8,681 nt of DNA from an uncultured Gemmiger sp. Its GTDB lineage: Bacteria > Bacillota > Clostridia > Oscillospirales > Ruminococcaceae. The position numbers and the translations under genes were made by a program. Below the pieces are notes generated by a model. It was not told where the DNA came from. It ran no database searches and worked only from the letters and a program-made list of their open reading frames with translations. Positions 1 to 5,411 of the stretch are shown piece after piece. The stretch is from contig CAUEKL010000089.1 in NCBI GenBank assembly GCA_959018215.1, forward strand, positions 1-8,681. The letters run 5' to 3'. Positions within the stretch are counted from its first letter, which is position 1, and each line of letters starts with the position of its first letter.

Positions 1-1
1 G

Positions 2-118
2 CTGATGGGGGACTATTTTTCCCAGCGCCCCGATGCCCGGTGCCTAGTGATCACCAATGTGACCTCTGCCCACTTCGATCCCCAGGGACTTAAGCTGGAG
101 CTGCAGGAACCGCTCTGA
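2..118 (+). CDS. C-terminal 38 codons of an unidentified protein (5' truncated by window edge)
   Basis: An open frame enters from the left edge and stops at TGA 116-118. The visible C-terminus contains the segments GDYFSQRPDARCLVITNV and HFDPQGLKLELQEPL. It has no membrane segment and ends in alternating acidic and leucine residues. An intrinsic terminator begins about 20 bases after the stop, which supports this being a real gene end. Too little is visible to assign a family, and I do not recognise it. It appears to be transcriptionally separate from the MATE gene downstream, which has its own promoter. Confidence 0.6.
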   Translation: MMGDYFSQRPDARCLVITNVTSAHFDPQGLKLELQEPL

Positions 119-138
119 GTCAATAGAAAGCACCGCAG

Positions 139-174
139 AAAGCACCGCAGGAATGGTGCCCGCGGTGCTTTTTT
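139..174 (+). terminator. Intrinsic terminator of the upstream partial gene
   Basis: AAAGCACCGC (139-148) pairs with GCGGTGCTTT (162-171) around a 13-base loop, and a T run spans 169-174. The left arm lies in a perfect 12-bp tandem duplication, GAAAGCACCGCA at 126-137 and 138-149, so the 3' arm has two alternative partners. Confidence 0.88.
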
Positions 175-196
175 GTGTCCGTTTGCAAATTTCCTC

Positions 197-227
197 TTGA
201 CTTTCCCATAATGGGAAAGTTTATAGT
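197..227 (+). promoter_or_regulatory. Promoter of the MATE-OYE operon with a long 19-bp spacer
   Basis: The -35 box is TTGACT (197-202) and the -10 box is TATAGT (222-227). The spacer is 19 bp, longer than the sigma70/sigmaA optimum of about 17 and characteristic of promoters activated by MerR-family regulators. Transcription would begin near 234, giving a leader of about 45 bases before the ATG at 279. An alternative -10, TTTATA (220-225), would give a 17-bp spacer but matches the consensus less well at its first and last positions. Confidence 0.75.
200..220 (+). promoter_or_regulatory. MerR-type operator, perfect 9-3-9 inverted repeat
   Basis: ACTTTCCCA (200-208), a TAA centre, then TGGGAAAGT (212-220) form a perfect dyad. 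Its left arm starts at the A of the -35 TTGACT and its right arm ends just before the -10. This is the geometry of the classical mer operator, where the activator untwists an over-long spacer after binding its inducer. The family of the regulator is inferred from layout only; no regulator gene is visible in the window. Confidence 0.7.
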
Positions 228-278
228 TTGGTGTGGCAAAATAGCCTGCCATGATAATCAAGAGAAAAGGAGAACGAG

Positions 279-1652
279 ATGGAACAGACAGAGCGTCAAT
301 CGCTAGGCTCTGCTCCCATCGGGAAGCTGCTGCGGACCTTTGCAATTCCCAGTATCATTTCGATGGTGGTCAGTACCCTGTACAATATCGTAGATCAAAT
401 TTTTATCGGCCGCGGGGTGGGTTATCTGGGCAACGGCGCCACCAATGTCATTTTGCCCATCACCGTCATTGCACTAGCGCTGGGGCTGATGATTGGTGAC
501 GGCGCCACCGCCTTTTTCAGCCTCTGCCTGGGGCAGAAGGAGCTGAAAAACGCGGCCAAGGGGGTGGGCAATGCCCTCACACTGACCGTCATCGTGAGCG
601 TGGTGCTTACCGTAGTCTCTTTTGTGTGGCTGCGGCCCCTATGCATCCTCTTCGGCGCCACCGAAACCATCATGCCCTATGCGCTAGAATATGGCTCCAT
701 CATTGTGCTGGGCTTCCCCTTTTATATGTTCAGCATGGGGTTCAACTCGGTGGTGCGGGCGGATGGCAGTCCGGTCTATGCCATGATGGCAACCCTCAGC
801 GGTGCCATTTTGAACACCATTCTGGACCCCCTCTTTATCTTTGTGTTTGGGATGGGGGTGACCGGTGCGGCCATCGCAACGGTGCTGGGCCAGATTATAT
901 CCACCATTCTGACGGTGGTCTATCTGCGGCGCTTCAAGTCCATCCGCCTCACCCGGGAATGCCTGATTCCCCGTGTCAAGCTCTGCCTGAAACTGTGCAG
1001 CCTGGGGGTGTCCAGTTTCTTTCTGCAGCTGGCAGCCACCATCGTCATTGCTGTGATGAACAATGTGCTGGTGAAGTACGGCGCCGCCTCCAAATATGGC
1101 GCAGAGATCCCCATGACCACCCTGGGCATTACCATGAAGATCAACCAGATCATCACCGGCATTGTGATCGGCATCGCCGTGGGCTCCCAGCCCATCATCG
1201 GCTACAACTACGGCGCAGGGAAGATGGACCGGGCCAGAAAAACCTATTTCCTGGCGGTGGGCTGTGCCACCGTGGTGATGGCCCTGGGCACGGCGGTGTT
1301 CCAGCTGTTCCCGGAGGCCATCATCAGCATCTTCGGCTCCGAGTCTGCACTGTACCAGGAGTTTGCGGTGAAGAGCCTGAAAATCTTCCTGCTCCTCATC
1401 GCCCTGAACGGATTCCAACTGTGCACCGGCGTCTTTTTCCAGGCCATCGGCAAGCCGGTGCAGGCCACCCTGGTATCTTTGTCCCGTCAGGTCTTGTTTT
1501 TGCTGCCGGCTCTGGTGATCCTGCCCCAGTTTCTGGGGGTGGAGGGCGCCCTGTGGGCCGGCCCAGTGGGGGATGCCTGTGCTTTTGTGCTGGCTTTGAC
1601 CCTCGGTTTCCTGGAACTGCGGAAAACAGATTTCCAGTCGGCCCGTTCGTAA
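279..1652 (+). CDS. MATE-family multidrug efflux transporter (MepA/DinF-like)
   Basis: A 457-residue polytopic membrane protein of the usual MATE length, with about 12 predicted helices in two pseudo-symmetric halves. The first half carries NIVDQIFIGRGVG (36-48), RADGSPVYAMM (160-170) and a loop-helix at NTILDPLFIFVFGMG (179-193). The second half carries the matching SQPIIGYNYGAGK (303-315), FFQAIGKP (386-393) and LSRQ (401-404). Asp40 is the conserved N-half acidic residue typical of MATE proteins. Family members export cationic drugs, dyes or metabolites using a Na+ or H+ gradient across the cytoplasmic membrane; the substrate here cannot be read from sequence. AAGGAGA (267-273) sits six bases before the ATG and fixes the start. 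The gene is led by a MerR-type promoter and followed after 31 bases by an OYE-type reductase, so export plus reduction of a common toxic inducer is a reasonable inference. Confidence 0.93.
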   Translation: MEQTERQSLGSAPIGKLLRTFAIPSIISMVVSTLYNIVDQIFIGRGVGYLGNGATNVILPITVIALALGLMIGDGATAFFSLCLGQKELKNAAKGVGNALTLTVIVSVVLTVVSFVWLRPLCILFGATETIMPYALEYGSIIVLGFPFYMFSMGFNSVVRADGSPVYAMMATLSGAILNTILDPLFIFVFGMGVTGAAIATVLGQIISTILTVVYLRRFKSIRLTRECLIPRVKLCLKLCSLGVSSFFLQLAATIVIAVMNNVLVKYGAASKYGAEIPMTTLGITMKINQIITGIVIGIAVGSQPIIGYNYGAGKMDRARKTYFLAVGCATVVMALGTAVFQLFPEAIISIFGSESALYQEFAVKSLKIFLLLIALNGFQLCTGVFFQAIGKPVQATLVSLSRQVLFLLPALVILPQFLGVEGALWAGPVGDACAFVLALTLGFLELRKTDFQSARS

Positions 1653-1683
1653 CACCATCATTTGCGAAAGAGAGGATTTATCT

Positions 1684-2661
1684 ATGTCGCGTTTGTTTGA
1701 ACCTATTACCATCCATGGGCTGACCTTGAAAAAACGCCTGGTGATGCCGCCCATGGCCACCGCCAAAGCCGATGAAGCCGGCGGCATCACCGACGCGGTC
1801 TGCGCCTATTACCAGGAGCGTGCCCGGTACAGCAAGATTGGCCTCATCATCACTGAACACAGCTATGTCAGCCAGCAGGGCAAAGCCCACCCCGGCCAGA
1901 CATCCATGGCAGAGGATGCAGCCCTCCCCGGTTGGCGGCGTTTGACTGACTGCGTGCATCAGGAAGGGGTGAAAATCTTTGCCCAGCTGAGCCATGCCGG
2001 CACCGCTGCCTCTTCCCAGGTAACGGGGCAGACGCCGGTTGGCCCCAGTGCCCTCTGTCACCCCAAGCAGCAGAAAGAACTGCCCGCAGAAATGACGGTC
2101 CGGCAGATCCAGGAGACGGCTCAGGCATTTGGCGAGGCCGCCCGGCGGGCCAGAGAGGCGGGCTTCGATGGTGTAGAAATCCACGCGGCCCACGGCTATC
2201 TGCTGAATCAGTTCTATTCGCCCCTGGCCAATCACCGGACCGACGCCTATGGCTCCCAGTCGGTGGAAAACCGGACCCGGTTCCATCGGGAGGTACTGCA
2301 GGCGGTGCGCCAGGCGGCAGGGGAGGATTTCCCTGTGGCGGTCCGGCTGGGGGGCTGCGATTACCAGGAGGGGGGCAGCACCCTGGAAGATTCCACTGCG
2401 GCCTGCCGGATTCTGGCGGAAAGCGGGGCAGACCTGCTCCACCTCACCGGCGGCATGAATGGATTTGTCCGTCCGGGCCATCAGGAGCCGGGGTATTTCC
2501 AGGATATGTCCCGGGCCGCAAAGCAGGCGGTGGAGATCCCGGTTCTTCTGACTGGCGGGGTCACCACCCCGGCCCAGGCGGAAGAACTTCTGGAGGAGGG
2601 CTGTGCCGATCTGATCGGTGTAGGCCGGGCTATCTATCGGAACCCCCATTGGGCGGACTGA
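1684..2661 (+). CDS. Old Yellow Enzyme-family FMN oxidoreductase (NADH:flavin oxidoreductase), single-domain
   Basis: A 325-residue TIM-barrel flavoprotein. Visible landmarks are VMPPMAT (20-26), AQLSHAG (100-106), the catalytic HAAHGYLL (167-174), SPLANHRTDAYG (179-190), VRL (220-222), GG (291-292) and the FMN phosphate-binding segment GVGRAIYRNP (312-321). His167, His170 and Tyr172 correspond to the YqjM active-site His164, His167 and Tyr169. The residue equivalent to the redox-tuning Cys26 of YqjM is Ala25. The 4Fe-4S and NAD(P)-binding domains of 2,4-dienoyl-CoA reductase-type relatives are absent, so this is the short form. It probably reduces activated C=C bonds of electrophiles with NAD(P)H in the cytoplasm; the substrate is unknown. 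AGAGGA (1670-1675) lies eight bases before the ATG. It is cotranscribed with the MATE gene. The C-terminus stops soon after the FMN motif, somewhat shorter than YqjM. Confidence 0.92.
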   Translation: MSRLFEPITIHGLTLKKRLVMPPMATAKADEAGGITDAVCAYYQERARYSKIGLIITEHSYVSQQGKAHPGQTSMAEDAALPGWRRLTDCVHQEGVKIFAQLSHAGTAASSQVTGQTPVGPSALCHPKQQKELPAEMTVRQIQETAQAFGEAARRAREAGFDGVEIHAAHGYLLNQFYSPLANHRTDAYGSQSVENRTRFHREVLQAVRQAAGEDFPVAVRLGGCDYQEGGSTLEDSTAACRILAESGADLLHLTGGMNGFVRPGHQEPGYFQDMSRAAKQAVEIPVLLTGGVTTPAQAEELLEEGCADLIGVGRAIYRNPHWAD

Positions 2662-2677
2662 TCTCCATAAAGAATCC

Positions 2678-2705
2678 AAAGCCCCCGGTTTGTCCGGGGG
2701 CTTTT
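2678..2705 (+). terminator. Strong intrinsic terminator of the MATE-OYE operon
   Basis: AAAGCCCCCGG (2678-2688) and CCGGGGGCTTT (2694-2704) form a perfect 11-bp stem with a five-base loop, ending in a T run at 2702-2705. It starts 16 bases after the OYE stop. The A run on the left arm would also let it work on the opposite strand. Confidence 0.93.
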
Positions 2706-2730
2706 CCTATGCGGGGAGGGCCCTGGATGA

Positions 2731-2856
2731 CAGACATAGTCTGCGTTCTGCAAGCAAAGTCTGCCCCAGCCGCAAAGGATTTTTGCTGGCTCCCGCTTCT
2801 TCCCATGGCAGGGCTGCCCATGTCGTTCCGCTTGGCTTGGTGTGCGGTTGGCAGAC
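2731..2856 (+). other. Gene-free stretch with potential multibranched RNA fold
   Basis: Bases 2706-3108 contain no reading frame with a ribosome binding site or recognisable protein. Within it, GTCTGCC (2759-2765) can pair with GGCAGAC (2850-2856). They would enclose three hairpins: AGCC-GCAAA (2768-2776) with TTTGC-T-GGCT (2782-2791), CATGG-CA (2804-2810) with TG-C-CCATG (2815-2822), and CCGC (2828-2831) with GCGG (2844-2847). A small CAGAC/GTCTG hairpin (2731-2743) precedes them and a terminator-like hairpin follows at 2895-2939. This could be a small RNA, a dispersed intergenic repeat or a decayed gene. I see no good promoter for it. The fold was found by eye, with no energy calculation. 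Confidence 0.3.
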
Positions 2857-2894
2857 CCGGCTCCATTTGGAAGCGAAGGGCAGTTTCTGTGATG

Positions 2895-2939
2895 AAAAAA
2901 GGCGGCGAAGGATTGGCTCTTTCACCGCCTTTCTTGTTT
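2895..2939. terminator. Terminator-like hairpin in the gene-free region, possibly bidirectional
   Basis: AAAGGCGG (2898-2905) pairs with CCGCCTTT (2925-2932), with an inner GAA/TTC extension (2907-2909 with 2921-2923). On the + strand a C-A mismatch (2906/2924) interrupts it and the tail is a broken T run. On the - strand the same position becomes a G-U wobble, so the stem is continuous and followed by TTT from 2897-2895. It therefore looks better as a - strand terminator, although no - strand gene is visible to the right. Confidence 0.5.
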
Positions 2940-3017
2940 CCCGGTTTCTGAAACAGACAAGTCCAGAAATGGAGAAAGGCTTGGGGAAGATTTTACAAAA
3001 TGCGGGCAGAAGAATCC

Positions 3018-3047
3018 TTGCATTGTTACGGGCAACAATGGTATGCT
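3018..3047 (+). promoter_or_regulatory. Candidate promoter with spacer dyad upstream of the YcxB-like gene
   Basis: TTGCAT (3018-3023) and TATGCT (3042-3047) are separated by 18 bp and lie about 60 bases upstream of the ATG at 3109. A perfect inverted repeat, CATTGTT (3021-3027) and AACAATG (3034-3040) around a six-base centre, overlaps the -35 box and fills the spacer, as an operator would. Both boxes match the consensus only moderately. Confidence 0.45.
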
Positions 3048-3108
3048 GAAACCAACAAGGAACAAGCACCGGACCCACTGATATTTCACCCGAAAGGCGG
3101 TACAGACG

Positions 3109-3741
3109 ATGCCCGACGCTCACTTTGTATTCACACCCACGCCCTATAACAGGGAAACTCTTTTGCCTCAGGTCAGCCAGGCGCTGGAAAAGCGGACTGA
3201 ACTGATTTCCCGGCAGCAAAATCCCGGCTTGTGGCGGATCACCGATTCCCTTAGGAACGTTTCCAAAGGACGTACCCGAAGCCGGGTCAGGACCCGGGTG
3301 CTGAGTGTTGTCTGTCTGGCTCTGGGAATTTTTCTTTTCGTTCCCGGCCTGATGGAGCCGCAGGAACTGGCGGTGCCGCTGGTGGCGGGAGCTGTTGCCG
3401 TTTCGGCGGGGATCGGCGGTTTGTGGGGCAGCCAGAGCCGCCGGAAAAATCCCTTTGACAAATCGGCTGGAATCCTTTTGTCGGGGCTACAATCCCTGCC
3501 GGAAGGGCAGATGCTTCAGGTCGGTTTTTCGCTCCAGGGAATGACCATTTCGGACTCTGACCGGCAGGCGCAGACCTTCCCCTGGGAGCAATTTGAATGT
3601 GCGGTGGAAACGGCGGATACGTATCTTTTGGTATACGGAGAACAGGTGACTCTGCTGCAGAAAAAAGACCTGACTGAAGGCACGCAGGAAGAATTCCGTG
3701 CTCTGCTTGCGGCACAGATCCGGAACTGTGTATCCCTTTGA
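3109..3741 (+). CDS. YcxB-like two-helix membrane protein
   Basis: A 210-residue protein with a short N-terminal cytosolic-type region, two hydrophobic segments at about 64-82 and 88-106 separated by a short polar turn, a basic stop (SRRK, 110-113), and a soluble C-terminal domain. The C-terminal part, with FPWEQFECAVETADTYLLVYG (157-177), then a leucine-rich strand, the KKDL segment (185-188) and EEFRALLAAQI (194-204), resembles the YcxB-like C-terminal domain common in Bacillota membrane proteins of unknown function. A pleckstrin-homology-like fold is sometimes suggested for such domains, which I cannot confirm. AAAGGCGG (3093-3100) lies eight bases before the ATG. The next gene starts 11 bases after the stop, so the two are probably translated from one message. 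Length is typical for the group; the role is unknown. Confidence 0.75.
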   Translation: MPDAHFVFTPTPYNRETLLPQVSQALEKRTELISRQQNPGLWRITDSLRNVSKGRTRSRVRTRVLSVVCLALGIFLFVPGLMEPQELAVPLVAGAVAVSAGIGGLWGSQSRRKNPFDKSAGILLSGLQSLPEGQMLQVGFSLQGMTISDSDRQAQTFPWEQFECAVETADTYLLVYGEQVTLLQKKDLTEGTQEEFRALLAAQIRNCVSL

Positions 3742-3752
3742 AAGGAACTGCC

Positions 3753-4178
3753 ATGAAAAAGACGGTGCGGGAAAACATCAAAACGCCCTATTCACTGCAT
3801 GACATGCAGGTGGACTCCTTTGAAATCCGCAAGGATCAGCTGATTATGCACCTGGCCACCGGTATGATCCGGACGGGTGCGCCGGGCGGGCAGCCGGATG
3901 GACAGGTAGAATTTCATCGGGTATGTTGGGAGTTCAGTTATGCCTATCTCCTTCAATACCAGGGGCTGGCGGGGAATACAGGTCCCTTCCGAGGTGAAAA
4001 ACTGTTTCTGCGGGATTTTCTGCAGCGGTTTCCGGACCCGGTCTATACCATACTGGACGAAACCTATGGCTATCATCAGACAAAATACAGCGGCTTTTTG
4101 CACACGGACGATGGAATAGGGGAGTGCATGCTGGAAATTTGTCACGACGGTGATATGATATTTGTAAGTCAGGAATGA
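3753..4178 (+). CDS. Conserved-looking small cytosolic protein of unknown function
   Basis: A 141-residue soluble protein with no membrane segment or signal peptide. It contains TPYSLHDMQVDSFEI (11-25), QPDGQVEFHRVCWEFSYAYLL (47-67), GEKLFLRDFLQRF (81-93), ETYGYHQTKYSGFL (103-116) and a C-terminal ECMLEICHDGDMIFV (124-138). The alternating strands and aromatic residues suggest a compact beta-rich fold. It feels like a conserved Clostridia hypothetical, but I cannot name a family. ATG 3753 is chosen because AAAGGAA (3741-3747) sits just upstream; an in-frame TTG at 3738 would overlap the previous stop and has no such site. It directly follows the YcxB-like gene, which hints at a joint function. 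Confidence 0.78.
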   Translation: MKKTVRENIKTPYSLHDMQVDSFEIRKDQLIMHLATGMIRTGAPGGQPDGQVEFHRVCWEFSYAYLLQYQGLAGNTGPFRGEKLFLRDFLQRFPDPVYTILDETYGYHQTKYSGFLHTDDGIGECMLEICHDGDMIFVSQE

Positions 4179-4235
4179 CCATGCTATGGCAAGTTTAAAG
4201 GGAAGCGGTACAAGGGAAAGGCGGTGCAGAAGGCT

Positions 4236-4838
4236 ATGTGCGGACGATATCAGTTTTCCACCCAAAAATACCAGGCGTTTCGGCAGATCGTGCAGGCGGC
4301 ACAGCGGCATGCCGGCCAGGTGCAGACCGGGACCACTGAATTCACAGGAGATGTTGCCCCTGCTCAGGAGGCCCCGGTCCTGATTGCCGAAGGCGACCGG
4401 GTGACGGCGGTGTTCCAGCGCTGGGGCATTCCCGGCTGGCAGGGCGGTCTTGTCATCAATGCCCGGGCGGAGACGGTGTGCGAAAAACCGATGTTCCGCC
4501 GCAGCATGGTGGGGCGGCGCTGCGTGATCCCCGCCACCGGTTATTACGAATGGGATGCCGCCAGGCACAAGTATTTGTTTCAGCGCCCGGAAAGTCCTTT
4601 GTACCTGGCCGGTGTTTACGACAACGTGGACGGGCAGGACTGCTTTGTGGTGCTGACCACGGCTCCCAATGACTCGGTGCGGGATATCCATGACCGCATG
4701 CCGTTGATTCTGTCCCATGAGCAGGTGCGCCCCTGGCTGACCGATCCCCGGGCGGCCCTGGAACTGTTGACCGTTGAGCCGCCGCCCATGGAGCGGGAGA
4801 GCGAGGACGGACAAATGAGTCTGACGGATTTTGTGTGA
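4236..4838 (+). CDS. yedK: SRAP-family abasic-site DNA-protein crosslinking protein (YedK/HMCES-like)
   Basis: A 200-residue SOS response-associated peptidase family protein. Cys2 in MCGRY is the nucleophile exposed after removal of the initiator Met. NARAET (75-80), GYYEW (102-106) and the HDRMP segment (152-156) supply Asn75, Glu105 and His152. Asn75 and Glu105 have the same numbers as in E. coli YedK, whose histidine is 160. The family forms a stable thiazolidine crosslink with abasic sites in single-stranded DNA and protects them from strand breakage; in vertebrates this is HMCES. ATG 4236 is the start because chemistry requires Cys at position 2. The upstream in-frame GTG at 4224 would add MQKA and block it. 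AAAGGCGG (4217-4224) is the likely ribosome binding site, somewhat far from the ATG. It sits 57 bases after the hypothetical gene and before two peroxide-stress genes. The C-terminus ends in QMSLTDFV. Confidence 0.95.
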   Translation: MCGRYQFSTQKYQAFRQIVQAAQRHAGQVQTGTTEFTGDVAPAQEAPVLIAEGDRVTAVFQRWGIPGWQGGLVINARAETVCEKPMFRRSMVGRRCVIPATGYYEWDAARHKYLFQRPESPLYLAGVYDNVDGQDCFVVLTTAPNDSVRDIHDRMPLILSHEQVRPWLTDPRAALELLTVEPPPMERESEDGQMSLTDFV

Positions 4839-4874
4839 AAGGCAATATTCCGGACGGCTCTGTGCTTTCGGCAA

Positions 4875-4904
4875 CCGACACCGGGCAAATCTGCCGCTTA
4901 TACT
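4875..4904 (+). promoter_or_regulatory. Candidate promoter of the bcp-yaaA pair
   Basis: CCGACA (4875-4880) and TATACT (4899-4904) are separated by 18 bp in the gap after the SRAP gene. Initiation near 4911 would leave a leader of about 33 bases before the bcp ATG. The -10 matches at five of six bases and the -35 at four of six. No PerR-like box was seen by eye. Confidence 0.45.
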
Positions 4905-4943
4905 GGAACCGACACAAACACAGACAAGGAAGGATGAAGCCTC

Positions 4944-5402
4944 ATGTTGGAGATTGGAACCAAAGCCCCCGATTTTACCCTCAACGACCAGAACGGCAAC
5001 ACGGTCAGCCTGCCCGATTCTGCGCGCAAGCGGGTGGTCCTGTATTTCTATCCCCGGGACAATACGCCCGGCTGCACCCGGCAGGCCTGTGCTTTTGCCC
5101 AGAATTTTGAGGGCTTCCGCAACAAGGATGTGGTGGTCATCGGCGTCAGCAAGGATTCGGTGGCTTCCCATCTGAAGTTTGCCCAGAAATATGACCTGCC
5201 CTTCATCCTGCTCTCCGACCCCGAACTCAAGGCCATCCAGGCTTACGGCGTCTGGCAGGAGAAAAAGCTTTACGGCAAGGTGAGCATGGGAGTGGTGCGT
5301 ACCACCTATATCATCGACCCGGAAGGCAACATTGAAAAGGTGATGCCCAAGGTCAAGCCGGACACCAACGCCGCCGATATTCTGGCCTATCTGGAACAGT
5401 AA
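4944..5402 (+). CDS. bcp: Bcp/PrxQ-type thioredoxin-dependent peroxiredoxin
   Basis: A 152-residue thiol peroxidase of normal Bcp length. The thioredoxin-fold strand VVLYFYPRDN (31-40) leads into TPGCTRQAC (41-49), which contains the peroxidatic Cys44 and the Cys49 five residues later that marks the atypical 2-Cys Bcp/PrxQ subgroup. Arg119 (VVRTTYIID) completes the Thr-Cys-Arg active site. It reduces hydrogen peroxide and organic hydroperoxides in the cytoplasm and is recycled by thioredoxin. AGGAAGGA (4927-4934) lies nine bases before the ATG. A candidate promoter precedes it. yaaA begins nine bases after its stop, and the pairing of two peroxide-protection genes supports both assignments. 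Confidence 0.96.
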   Translation: MLEIGTKAPDFTLNDQNGNTVSLPDSARKRVVLYFYPRDNTPGCTRQACAFAQNFEGFRNKDVVVIGVSKDSVASHLKFAQKYDLPFILLSDPELKAIQAYGVWQEKKLYGKVSMGVVRTTYIIDPEGNIEKVMPKVKPDTNAADILAYLEQ

Positions 5403-5411
5403 GGCGCGCGT

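Noticed and set aside
626..1723. A 365-codon plus-strand frame overlapping the MATE gene in another phase
   Set aside because: It is low-complexity His/Gly/Pro-rich sequence from a shifted reading of the MATE gene, with no ribosome binding site.
684..1790. A 368-codon minus-strand frame opposite the MATE gene
   Set aside because: It is the antisense shadow of a strong MATE coding region. The product is His/Gln/Gly-rich without domains.
1678..2679. A 333-codon minus-strand frame opposite the OYE gene
   Set aside because: It is antisense to a clearly recognised flavoenzyme and shows no motifs of its own.
2707..3219. A 170-codon minus-strand frame and short plus-strand frames (2649-2951, 2690-3049) in the gene-free region
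   Set aside because: None has a good ribosome binding site or family resemblance. They cross hairpins, and the first also runs into the YcxB-like gene. A decayed gene cannot be excluded.
3738..3752. TTG start five codons upstream for the 141-residue hypothetical protein
   Set aside because: It overlaps the previous stop codon and covers the ribosome binding site that serves the ATG at 3753.
4224..4235. GTG start adding MQKA to the SRAP protein
   Set aside because: The catalytic cysteine must be residue 2, freed by Met removal, so the ATG at 4236 is required.
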